NCBI GenBank assembly: GCA_946803715.1
Contig: CAMPET010000506.1
Location: forward strand, 1-21,897
Reading direction: 5' to 3'
Length of the DNA: 21,897 bases
DNA from: Beroe ovata
Taxonomy: Eukaryota; Ctenophora; Nuda; Beroida; Beroidae
The translations under genes were made by a program, and so were the position numbers. Below the pieces are notes generated by a model, which saw only the letters and a program-made list of their open reading frames with translations, was not told where the DNA came from and did no database searches. Positions 8,278 through 18,684 of the stretch are shown in pieces. Every line of letters starts with the position of its first letter. Within the stretch, counting starts at the first letter, position 1.

Positions 8278-10563
8278 TAGTAGGAACATTCTCCCTCTTC
8301 AAATGAGTTAAGTATAAATTTATTAACTTTAGATAACTTTAGTATAACTATTAACTTTAGATCGCACAAGGCATCTAAAAAATTTTGACCCAATCCGGAG
8401 ACGATGTTCAGTCAATTTTAAAGAGTACATCGGATCATAGACAGAGGGGATAAGAGAGCTACCAAGTGCAGAGCACGTCCTCATCGAGCAAATGAGCTGT
8501 ACCTCAGAGATCATTCCACGAATTTCTCCGATAGTTAACTTTATAAGTGGGTATATAAATTATACAAGCACGATTATTTTGTATATTCGATAGTATGTTG
8601 TTCATGGTCCCATAAATACGACGTTCTCAACAGAACTCAACAACAAATGACCGAAACCTCGCACTGCATCGGGCAACATATTGCGGAGAAATGACAAGGA
8701 AGGACGAAGATACCATACTCCCATGCATCGAAAGCAGAGTTGGAGAATGTGGGACCGTTTTTTTTTCGAGATTTCTCCTTAACCTTTGAGCAGTTTTCTT
8801 ATCGTCACGATAAAGCCCCCCTCCGCGTGAATATATCCAGACTCATTAAAACTTGTCGTCATTCTTTTCATATCCAGACTGTGAAATAATCACATATTCC
8901 TAATCCTAGTATGAAGAACATCGCCTCACTGTCTTGCATTTGCTACATAGGACCGTACCAACAGCTATATCTGTTTCGGTCACGGACGGCACGACAGCTA
9001 CATCTATCTGAGTTGTAGATAATTAATATAGTTCATTCACACGGCAGCTATATCTGCTAGTGGTTTAGCGTCTAGCTAAGACCGGTAACTCTTAGGACCT
9101 TTCTTACTAACGCCACTAACACCTTGCCCCCATTTCCTACTTTTCACAATATATAATTTTTAAGATGTACTGCCAAATGTAATCATTAGGTATAATTGTT
9201 TTATCAGGTTGTATACATTTCGATTCTATCCTTGAGAAGGAGCTGTTAAGGTTGGCGTGTAGGCATCACGTGGGCGAGGTAGTACTGACTCACGTTTGTA
9301 GGCATCACGTGGGCGAGGTAGTACTGACCCACGTTTGTAGCAGTCTAAAGATCGGGCCGCTTCCAAAAGTCCGGACGTCACATTATTTGTAATATAAGGT
9401 CAGATTTGTAATATAAGGTCAGATTTGTAATATAAGGTCAGATCTCAGAAGAAGAAAAAACATTCAAAGGCTACCCAGAACCTGCTTCATGCACGTTGAG
9501 TTCGCTTATCCTAAAGGACATGAAACCCCAGTCATATGCACCTGTGGTGTCGAGATAAGATTCCATCTTGAGACTGTATAGTACTGGCTCGCGAATCCTT
9601 GAGTTTCATGGGTTCACATCGGAAAACCAGATAGAACGCACATAATTAACTGAGTAACTGCTATATGCTTTATGCCAGTATGATCCAGCGAAGAGTAATA
9701 AATTTCGAAATAAGGATGTCCCTTAGCATCATGCACTGGTGTGTGGATGGGGAGAGCTTCTCTCGCAGAGTGGTGCTGTCTCAGTGTTGAACTCTCAGGG
9801 GTTGCAACGGTTAACATCTAATATACAGCACACATATATTGGGATTGAGCCAGCACTTTGGAACATTTCGGAATCTGTTTCCTTAGATTCTCTCCATGGA
9901 ATTTATGGGCGGCTCGACAGCTATATCTGTCTGAGTTGAAGTTTCATAGGTAGTTCATACAGTTCATTCACCCGGCAGCTATATCTGGTAACGCCATTAG
10001 GACTAACGCCACTGACACCTTCCCCCCATTTCCTCCTTTTCACAATATATAATTTTTAAAATATACTGCTAAACCCAATCATTATAGTTGTTTTATCAGG
10101 TTGTATACATTTCGTTTCAATCTATCCTTGAGAAGGAGCTGTTAAGGTGTGCGTGTAGGCATCACGTGGGCGAGGTGGTACTGACCCACGTTTGTAGCAG
10201 TCTAAAGATCAGGCTGCTTCCAAAAGTCCGGAGTCCAGACGTCACAATATTTGTAATATAAGGTCAGATTTGTAATAGAAGAGTATAAGGTCAGATCTCA
10301 GAAGGAGAGAAAAAAATCAAAGGCTACCCAGAACCTACTCTATGTACGTCCAGTTCGCTTATCCTAAAGGACATGAAACCCCTTGTCATATGTTCCTGTG
10401 GTGTCGAGATAAGATTCCATCTTGAGACTTATAGTACTGGCTCGCGAATCCTTGAGTTTCAGTTAAGAAAGATGGGATGTCATTTGTCATTAATGCGATA
10501 CATCACAAGATCAAGAGCTTGCAATGAGGGAGAGGCATGGGTTCACATCGGAAAACCAGATAG
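8278..10563. repeat. 2.29-kb direct duplication, copy 2
   Basis: Almost identical to 2455-4740. It carries the same internal repeats at +5823: the 39-bp pair at 9259-9336, the 19-bp triplet at 9385-9441, and the first tandem unit at 8983-9906. Unlike copy 1 it continues without a break into 10564 and beyond, so this contig is the better guide to the real organisation. Confidence 0.95.
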
Positions 10564-10780
10564 GGAATAAGGATGTCTCTCAGCATCATGCACTGGTGTG
10601 TGGATGGGGAGAGCTTCTCTCGCAGAGAGGTACTGTCTCAGTGTTGAACTCTCAGGGGTTGCAACGGTTAACATCTATATAGCACTATATCTATACACAC
10701 ATATATTGGCATCGTACCAGCACTTTGGAACATTTCGGAATCTGTTTCCTTTGATTCTCTCCACGGAATATATAGGTAAG
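9907..10780. repeat. Tandem 0.92-kb unit, complete second copy
   Basis: Past 10563 the sequence aligns with 3885-4080 of the first unit: the shared CATCATGCACTGGTGTGTGG, CTCAGGGGTTGCAACGGTT and CACTTTGGAACATTTCGGAA. About 80 bases equivalent to 3812-3891 are missing. A small insertion of AT-rich repeats lies near 10675-10700. Confidence 0.8.
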
Positions 10781-11956
10781 AGAGGTTAAGTATCTCCTAA
10801 TCCAGATTTATATGATTAAGTTACCTATAAGTTACGACCTCGAAGATAGAAAAAAGATAGGAAATTGATTGGGAAAATATTGCCACCTCCATTCCTAGAA
10901 CACTTTACAAGGAGCTTATTCAGGAAATTACGAATGGACAAACCAACTTTCTCCCAAACTATTCGTATACAGTTATAACATGGGAAGGACAAGGCAAAAG
11001 AATTCAGCAAGACATATAGCGAGATGTTACTAGTAAACTCAATCCGCGTCTAAATTCATTTGTGTAAGATGTACCAAAATCCAATCAAATATTAAGATGC
11101 TTTTCTGTAAATATGAAACTTGATACAAGTCTTATCAGTTACCTACTCGAGATTGTGTGGAGACTGGGAAGGTGTGACTGTGGGACAGTCGATGTAAGAA
11201 TGCAACATCCATGATAGCGTCCATGTGCATTCTGTGTTCAACGAACAGTTCATCAATCGAAAAAAGTGCTCGTTAAAGCAAGTTTATTAACTTGCTTTAG
11301 CGAGCACTAATAGTGTTACCACATTAGCAAGTAATACCACAATAGAAGACCACGACACTCCAACAATCTACGATTAGACTACCCCAACTTCAGAATTCAT
11401 TAGGTCAAGCGAATCCAATTTAAGGTAGATACGCCTGGGAAAGCAATTTAGAAAACTGTCGGAAACCGGAAACAGAGGTCTAATTTTCGAAGTAGATGAT
11501 AACTGTATCTTAAACTTTAATTTAGCAGGGTGAAGTCATGCTACATTAGAGAATCTGCGATTGAAATATTATCAAGTTTTATCAAAGACTGCATCCTGGA
11601 GTCTGAAGTCTAGAACTGGTGCTGAAAGTCAGGATCATTCGAATGAGCACGGTGTACTCTTATGCAGCGATTTTAATAAAGCCCTATTCTACAAGTTAAA
11701 ATTCTGATTCTAGGGAAGTCTGGTTGCGGGGATCGGATATCTTATGGGAGATATGAGGGTACCTGCCATGATTATCCTTTGCGGACATCTGGTGTTGACT
11801 ATCGTGATGGTAAACACGGGGAATATAGGGGGGATAATGAATGAGAGTAGATTGCATAACACCGGGGTTTCCCGATAGAGATAAATGTAAAGGAGGCTAT
11901 AAAGTTGTTCAACTATTTGGACACTTATGCATTCGACCAAGTACCAAGGAATATAA
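10781..11956. other. Non-coding stretch, no gene seen
   Basis: No open frame with recognisable content. The notable element is the long perfect-type hairpin at 11265-11308. Confidence 0.55.
11265..11308. repeat. 20-bp stem, 4-nt loop hairpin
   Basis: AGTGCTCGTTAAAGCAAGTT (11265-11284) pairs with AACTTGCTTTAGCGAGCACT (11289-11308) along all 20 positions, with one G-T wobble, around the loop TATT. It stops sharply at both ends. A bacterial-type terminator is not expected here, and the loop is too short for a typical microRNA precursor. It may be a small palindromic insertion or transposon end. Confidence 0.9.
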
Positions 11957-12452
11957 ATAGACACATTCGCATCATTATTGTTTCGCACAGAATACTACAG
12001 AGCACCTTTACAGTTTAGGTGTTCTGTGCATTATCATTAAATTCATATATTAAGTTTAAGTAAGGTTTACAAGGTAGAGAGATTTTAGTGCAGCAACTAG
12101 GCTGATTTACAGCTTGTCTATTAACTTGCTATTCAGTGGATCAGTATTCAGTGGTGAAACTCATACACAACGATCGACCTACTAATCGACGAAATAATGT
12201 GGTGGATATCGGCTGAAAAATCACATCATTTTCAGATACAATTCTCATCACCAATGAGAGAGATAGAGTATAGAAGTGGGCAGTATAATGTCGAAATCGA
12301 ATGTATTAATTACTCAATATATTATAGGTACAGGAGATAAACAGTGTATCATAGATACTAGGTACCACACCACTTCATTCAAGTACCTGTTTCAAAATCC
12401 ATCTGATCGTCAAAGGCACACGGGGTGTCTTGCGGTACTATAGATTGTCACA
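11957..12452. repeat. Dispersed repeat, copy B
   Basis: Diverged copy of 1981-2448. It keeps TTTCGCACAGAATACTACAG near the start and both terminal hairpins (GTATCATAGATAC at 12346-12358; AGGTAC 12360-12365 with GTACCT 12383-12388). It contains extra short insertions such as a duplicated CAGTATTCAGTGG-like piece. The age of the divergence shows it is independent of the near-identical 2.29-kb duplication. Confidence 0.7.
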
Positions 12453-12511
12453 ATCTCTGAACAAGCATTGTTGGGTATTGTGGTGGTCGTACATACCATG
12501 TCACGTTTGAT

Positions 12512-12549
12512 AAGAAAAGGAGACACGGACAAGAAAAGGGGACACGGAT
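12512..12549. repeat. 19-bp tandem duplication
   Basis: AAGAAAAGGAGACACGGAC is followed directly by the same 19 bases with two changes. It lies inside an otherwise unremarkable open frame (12468-12698). Confidence 0.85.
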
Positions 12550-12931
12550 CAATAATGATTATGCGAATACCTACATTTTATGAACGCAAAATAATAGATG
12601 TGTTCAGAACTTCGGTGGATATTATTGAATTATGTATGTTAATATTGGCAATTTTCATCAAAGCCGGATCAAGAAAAGTGACAGCTTCAAAAATTTGATA
12701 ATTCATAGAAATGAACAGTACTGATAGGTAGTGATATTATTATTAGTTTAATTTTTAATGATATTGGTAATATAAGTCTGATAGTATTGTTGTTTACTTG
12801 CTCAATAAGATCTATAATAGACTATCTATCAAAGACTGTAAGACATAAGCTTTACAATTTCAACAACGTGGCTAACGTGGCAACTATCTCGGGCGAACAG
12901 CATTTCCCCAATACGCTAAAATGGGTTTTAA

Positions 12932-13192
12932 CATGAGCAGGACACAATTCCACTTAAGCCGGCTTGGGCAATGACAATCAACAAGCCACAAGGGCAGACA
13001 CTTGAGCGAGTAGGGCTAATGTTACCACAGCCAGTATTTTCACACGGCCAGTTTTACGTTGCAGTGAGTAGGCCAAACCGAAGAGTGACCTTTTCAAGTA
13101 CGATTAGTATTATTATATTAATTATTAGCAACAATATCATAGTGACCGAGACGGATGTTAAACTCACTCAATATGATTCTGATCCATTATAG
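12932..13192 (+). pseudogene. Helitron/PIF1-type helicase, C-terminal fragment
   Basis: The frame reads [18 protein letters not shown], then a stretch ending [13 protein letters not shown]. These are the C-terminal helicase motifs V and VI of superfamily 1B PIF1-like helicases. This exact style of wording (AMTINK.QGQT...PVFSHGQ.YVA.SR, with the motif VI arginine) is typical of the Rep-helicase carried by Helitron rolling-circle transposons; cellular PIF1 genes are a less likely source. Only ~85 codons remain. A TAA lies in frame immediately upstream (12929-12931), and the Walker A/B motifs, Rep domain and upstream body are absent. After the SR motif the reading drifts into AT-rich, isoleucine-rich sequence and stops. 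It is a dead transposon relic with no promoter or partner gene visible. The family call is firm; the exact edges are approximate. Confidence 0.85.
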
Positions 13193-13972
13193 AACTTCAA
13201 GAACTAGAGAGCTATACGGGAAATCTATCGTACGCTGCTGATATTATCATAGAATCTTGGGCGTGCCAAAACTCATAAGTATATACAAACAAGATTATAA
13301 CATTCACTAAAGGAGAGGTGAAGATTACCATCATACATCATTATGTTTTGTGACTACGGTACGACCAGTACCGATAACAGTGCGGATACAACTGCCATAA
13401 AATCACTCTCAAAGTGAAGTTTCAATTTTAGGTACGTCACCCATGTCAACTGAATAGTATATATTCCCACTCTCTCTGTCATGCATGAGAAAGCAGTAAT
13501 GAACAAACCTGGGAGCTGTTGAATTTCCTCCGCACAGTCCAGCGTGAGGATATTGTAATTATACATCGGAACTATTGTGAAATATATAGAACTGTACAAA
13601 TTTGGATCCCGACTAGAAGTCAAGGGATGAGTAAGCGGTCGAACACCGAGGAATTTGGGCGAGCCGAAGGATTCATTCCCGAAAACCAACACGAAGGTCA
13701 TGAATGAGAAATCAGTCCAGATATGCTGATTAGAGAGGTATGACTATGACACTGCAACAGTCCAGTTTTGTGACTATTCATTGGCGATAGATTACCAGCA
13801 AGAAATTCTAACCATTAACAATGTTTGCTCTTATAACAGGTGCTGTCAAACTATCTATGCATTACTATCAGGGCAAAAGCGATATTTCTCGTGAGCATTT
13901 AAATGACACGGGAGCGATAGAACTGTGAAAATGCAGAGTACTATTAACGGACATAGAACTTGGAATGCAAAC

Positions 13973-14003
13973 TCCGCCGACTCCAATGATAAGAGTCGGT
14001 GGA
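13973..14003. repeat. 11-bp stem hairpin
   Basis: TCCGCCGACTC (13973-13983) pairs with GAGTCGGTGGA (13993-14003) with one G-T wobble around a 9-nt loop. Function is unknown; possibly a transposon-end hairpin. Confidence 0.8.
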
Positions 14004-14743
14004 ACTGGAAGTATGTTTCACTAAAGTTCGCTGCTGAGTGGATCTGTATTAAAACAAGAGACTACTTACTATATTATGAAGTCAGTAATTAGTGGTCAGT
14101 TTAGTACTATGGTGGGTCAGGAGGGTCTCACGGAAAAATAAAATTTGACTCTTCTGATCACTAGGATCACCAAGTTCATCCTTCTGCTCCACGCTGCCCT
14201 TCTCAAATTTTAGTGACCTTCCTGATCCTCACAAGGGTTTCAAATTATATTTTGCAGAGATGAAATTCTGTGAGGACCTCCTGATCCACCAAATTACAGG
14301 TGTGTTTATTGTTTGGACCATGCCTGCCATGCGCGTCACGTCAGGGTATTGCTATATGTTGGCTTTTCTCTCAAACACTTCGTTTTGAGAAGACCCTTCC
14401 AATGCGCGTGCGCCGTTAAAAGGATAAATTGGTAGATGTTGTCTGCAACTAACAACAAGTGCGGACGGGAAATCATTGAGTAATCACCGGGGACCGATCG
14501 GAAAGGAATGATTAATGTAAATTGAAGTAGTAGCGTATGCGTGTTTCTGTGTAACGTTGTTGATAACTCATTCGTAAATTTGTCAGCGGCAGTACAGAAC
14601 AATCCCACAAACCAGGGGCAGCATAGCTCTTCCCGAGCTGGAAACACAATTACTGAAACAGAGTCAGGTTTCAAAGAAAGGACAGAAGTGCCACGTCATA
14701 AACCTGAATGATTGAGTTCATAACACATTGATACGGGATGGTC

Positions 14744-14760
14744 AGATACAGATACAGATA
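14744..14760. repeat. GATACA short tandem repeat
   Basis: AGATACAGATACAGATA forms a short microsatellite. Related GATACAG motifs are scattered from 14744 to 15052 and suggest a degraded simple repeat region. Confidence 0.7.
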
Positions 14761-15089
14761 AACCACGATAAAACCACGAAAGATAATGAAATACAGGTCA
14801 TCACATTGGCACGAAATGACAAATTAATGACAAATCAGAATGTAGAGTAAGCTATTTTTGACGCGAAAAATGATAAATCACGAAAGATACAGGATCACGA
14901 AAGATAGAGGATCAGATACAGACACTATAACGATGAAATTCACTTCTCATGTAACATGAAAAACATGAATTTGCACTAAAATATATTTGATTATTATCAT
15001 TATTAGGGTTTTCACGGTAAGTAAGGAAGACATACAGCAGATACAGATACAGAGAGGTAGATATAACACTCAAGAAACAGAGGCCAATG

Positions 15090-15128
15090 CCGCTGGTCCA
15101 GTTTCCCGAGGGACAGCGGGGAAACTGG
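15090..15128. repeat. Overlapping inverted repeats (two alternative stems)
   Basis: CCAGTTTCCC at 15098-15107 pairs perfectly with GGGAAACTGG at 15119-15128. In addition CCGCTG at 15090-15095 pairs with CAGCGG at 15114-15119. The two stems interleave, in a pseudoknot-like arrangement. No associated gene is seen. Confidence 0.7.
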
Positions 15129-16120
15129 GAAAGACAGGGGTAAGAGTAGAGTAGGGGGGGGAGTTCTGTAGTATGAGTTGTTGAGAGGGGAGGAGAAACT
15201 GTGAACAGGTGGCCAAGAAGACTAAAATGTTACTAAGAAGCGCTGCTTTGATTGCAATCGGATTGGATACTCTTGCCCTGGTGCTATACTGTTGGTTTAA
15301 ACTATGGAGGCGACCAACACTCTGGACAGCAAGGTACGCCCCCTGGATGAGAGGGGAAAGAACTGTCATCAAGATGTTGTTTTCGGAGACACATCGGTAC
15401 TGGTTTGAGCATTAGTGGGTATTGACCCCGTGCAACACTAATCGTCTGAAAAACTCTAGCCCTGGGGCTACGCAGGCTACCATCCCATCGCTTATCGCTA
15501 GTTCAGTCATTAAAGCGTGTATCACTTTTTAGAAAAATCATAGCTGATAGGATCAATCAAATGAATTTTCATATGCAGATCAGTAGTACTACGACTGAAT
15601 TAAGATACAAGACGATATAAAACAGTAAACAAGACATTAATTAGTATGAATAATTTAATGAAAGGTATCTGAGACGAAAAAACCTGCCTTTAGAACCATT
15701 AATTTACGTCAAAACGTGGACAATTTCAGCTGGATTGTAGATGGATGGACTAATGAATTCCCTTATTTCATCACCTACTACTACATGGAAATAGAGAGGG
15801 GTAGGATATTGCTAAGGGAGACATGAGGTTATTTATACTAGAGGAAGAGAAGAATGGCGGATCACAGTAATGTGTCCAGGAAGAGAAAAGTAGATGTTCT
15901 TACCCCAGTGGACAGGGCATACAAACAGCCGAAGTAAGGAGAGGGTAGACCATCTGATATGATATATCAGACTGTGACCACGATACCCGACCTCATTTGT
16001 GAAGCCACCAGTCAAGAACGATTATGATGTCACTAGGGAAATCATTCCAAAAGGGTTGATGAGTTCTATGATAAGATGATTAAATTGTTATTATTATTCT
16101 TATAATTAAATTATTATTAA

Positions 16121-16147
16121 CTAGAACACCCGTCAATTGGGCGTGCT
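16121..16147 (-). mobile_element. Candidate Helitron 3' end
   Basis: Read on the minus strand, a short hairpin (ACGCCC, 7-nt loop, GGGTGT, with one wobble pair) is followed by T and CTAG, with T as the next base. A subterminal hairpin just before a CTRR end, inserted next to T, is the diagnostic 3' structure of Helitrons. The element would extend rightwards towards the gap at 16531. Its 5' TC end has not been identified, so this remains a structural suggestion. Confidence 0.35.
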
Positions 16148-16259
16148 ACACTCAATTTCGGATACTTAGTGAATAAGAGAAATTTAAAATTAAGTATATT
16201 TGAATGAGTAAGCTTCAAAATTGAAACGTCCTAAAACAAAGACACAACGAAATGACAAT

Positions 16260-16530
16260 AACAGTGGCGCGCGCGCATTTTCACTAAATATGCACGTGCA
16301 ACTCCTTTGTCGCGTAGCAACGCGCACTAAATTAATCTATCCTATATTGCATAGTCGTTTTCGTCGGCAATTTTTCCAACTTCCGACGCCGATTACAAAA
16401 AATCTAAGACCTAATTCAAAAATCCGAAATGATGTTCGACAGCGGAATCGGTTTTTCTACCACCTTGCAAAAAATCCCGGCTCTCCAACTCCATTTGGTC
16501 GAGTTATTTGCGCACGCGCTTAAAGTGCCT
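16260..16530. promoter_or_regulatory. CpG-rich patch, possible promoter region
   Basis: This stretch is rich in CG dinucleotides (GTGGCGCGCGCGC near 16265, GTCGCGTAGCAACGCGC at 16309, CGCACGCGC near 16511) within AT-rich DNA. GTCGCGTAGCAAC at 16309-16321 resembles an RFX-type X-box: the second half-site is exact and the first has one mismatch. A 100-codon open frame (16221-16523) spans it but is basic and featureless. No adjoining gene is visible before the gap. Confidence 0.25.
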
Positions 16531-16531
16531 N
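16531..16531. other. Scaffold gap (single n)
   Basis: Ambiguous base following the CpG-rich patch. Unlike the joins at 8277 and 20183, I found no overlap between its two sides. Confidence 0.65.
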
Positions 16532-16792
16532 GAAAGGTCATTGCTTCAATTCGAAAGAAAGGTAGCGATTTATTTCCAACAACCAAAACTTATAGATAAA
16601 TCAGAATGTGCTATGCCACTTTTCTCTTTATGTACTCTAATTCTCGTCTCTGCATCTCATTTATCATACTTACTAATTTACCCTAAAAACCTTCAAGCCT
16701 TGTCATGACGACACACATGCATAATACCAATTGTTCAAGTGATAGATGACAGTCAAAACATGGAAACCAATCTTTCAATGGGGAAGTCCGTG

Positions 16793-16825
16793 AATCCCGA
16801 GGAATCCCGAGGAATCCCGAGGAAT
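16793..16825. repeat. 10-bp tandem repeat, 3.3 copies
   Basis: AATCCCGAGG is repeated three times exactly (16793, 16803, 16813) and followed by AAT. It lies in a minus-strand open frame (16753-17043) that is serine- and leucine-rich and not recognised. Confidence 0.9.
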
Positions 16826-18370
16826 AATAAAGGGAATAGACGATGCTTCCATTGCAGGGAAGACGACTGAAGAAGAGAGTAGAGACTAGAGGAGGTTACT
16901 CTGACTTGTTGGAGGAGAGTAGCATTGAACAGGTGGCTAATAGAAGGAGAAGAAGATTTGTGTCGCAACATTTTCCATTTTGGCATGCCCAGTGTGCGGA
17001 AGACAGATGAACTTCTGAAGAGAAACGTTAACAACTCAACCATCAGTTAGGGTCAGGAAAACCCTGTGTAAATGGCTGTGTAGTGTGTCGTGTATACGGT
17101 ACTTGATTGAGTATGGGCGTTATGGCTACAATCATCGTTACAATTATTCAAAGTAATTTGACATTTTGGGATTTTTTATACATAATTATCTTCTATTTCA
17201 TTTGGTTTGCATATTATAATTCTTACTATTCAACAAATTACTGGATCAATTAATTAATTTTACTATATGATTTCAAAATCCGGACTCTAAGGATGTCCAC
17301 GGAAAGCAATCTCTGTGTCATCAAGATAATGGGAATCTGCAGGACAACGCTGTACCAGGATGGCGAACAGCAACCATCCCTGATCCCGAGCTTTTTCTAG
17401 ATAGTGTGCAGACAATGCGCCCATCTTGCCTATTGAAGTAGTAGATAAGACCCATTAATGAAGGAGGTCACGCCAAAGATTTTAAAATATATTCATACCG
17501 GACAGTAAAGAAGTTAATGGTACCCTCACTCCTCAGGGATTCAAGATCTATGATCTCAACCTTCTATCTAGATATTACAGTTTATCAAGCAAAATAACCT
17601 CTTTGTTCTTTTTACAATGCAGTCACAGTTAATCATATCTTCTGAAAGCATTGCTTGATAAATTGCAATGTGTTCGTAAGCAACTGTACATAGCATCTGA
17701 TCAGTCTTACATACACACGTACATAATATAATATACCTACATACATGTACAATATGGCTATCCTAATCTCTGAAGAAAGGGTTGTGAAACTTCCAAGTTA
17801 CTTCACGTTCATTTCGGTTGTATTCCCGGTGTCAATTCATTAAAATGAGATTCTATGCATACAGTAGGGATATACGGATGTATTACATTTCCTCATTCCT
17901 TAGGTACTTCTGAATTGAGTGTAGGTAATCCGTATGGAGCAAGTATGTTTCCATGGAGCAATCTCGGACAAGAATAATCCACACCTAGGGCTATAGTCTA
18001 CTAAGCTACTAGTCATGTGATGCTGTGTGATCATCCGGGGCCTATCATCCACAGATGCAGAAACGATATCCCGAAATATTTCGCATGATGACCAATTTCC
18101 TTGCCATAGTGATAATATAGGGAAGTAGGAAAATGTGATTCAATTCAATTATGTAATTATAAACGGAGAATTAGAGTTCACTGCCAGGATTTGTTCAACG
18201 AATGGAGATAAAAGTGAACATCATCTTTACATATCGTTAAGGGAAGAAAGGCAGCCGGCAGGAAGTGAAAGATCCCATTAAATTGGAATGAGAACATAAA
18301 TGAAGGGATTGAGGTAGCAAGATGCAATTAAGTGTAGAGCGTGGTGACTGGTCTATAATAAAATAATTCA
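16826..18370. other. Non-coding stretch downstream of the RING gene
   Basis: AT-rich with no supported gene on either strand. It contains low-complexity TACATACA-type sequence near 17708-17755. The interval probably is intergenic space beyond the 3' end of the minus-strand gene. Confidence 0.5.
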
Positions 18371-18387
18371 GTTCAAAGAACTTTTGT

Positions 18388-18393
18388 TTTATT
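18388..18393 (-). terminator. Likely poly(A) signal of the RING gene
   Basis: AATAAA on the minus strand (in GGAATAAAAC), about 295 bases past the stop codon and followed by T-rich sequence suited to cleavage. Two further AATAAA motifs at 18578-18583 and 18556-18561 could give shorter 3' UTRs. Confidence 0.45.
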
Positions 18394-18684
18394 CCTCATT
18401 TGAAGATGCGATTTTAAACAAGATTAACAAAGCATGACTTTTTGGCAGTTAAATGTGCCCTTACAATGGGTAATAGGGAAACACACCATTATCTACATCT
18501 ACCTATTTACAAAAACAACAACTGAACAAATCAATCCTTCAAATATCATGGTTACTTTATTATGCTATCTACTGTAGTTTATTTTCACCATTTACTCATA
18601 ATCTGACATTTGTGTATACGACACAGGACTACTTGAGAGATAGAAAATCCTACAGAGAACGAAAAAATGTCAAAAGAATGAAGA

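Larger units (their letters stand above)
13193..16120. other. Long non-coding stretch, no gene seen
   Basis: Open frames of 60-115 codons occur on both strands (for example 13354-13701 and 14336-14674 minus, 15209-15415 plus), but none has domain motifs or biased codon use. The region holds the hairpins at 13973-14003 and 15090-15128, and scattered GATACA-type short repeats (14744-14760, 15041-15052, with CACGAAAGATA near 14778-14910). Confidence 0.5.

Noticed and set aside
11265-11308. Hairpin considered as a microRNA precursor
   Set aside because: A 4-nt loop and a 20-bp stem without bulges or lower-stem extension do not fit a typical precursor.
13354-13701. 115-codon minus-strand frame
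   Set aside because: No domain, no codon bias, no splice or promoter signals, and an opposite-strand frame of similar quality overlaps it.
16753-17043. 96-codon serine/leucine-rich minus-strand frame
   Set aside because: It runs through a 10-bp tandem repeat and purine-rich DNA, which readily keeps the complementary frame open; no recognisable protein.
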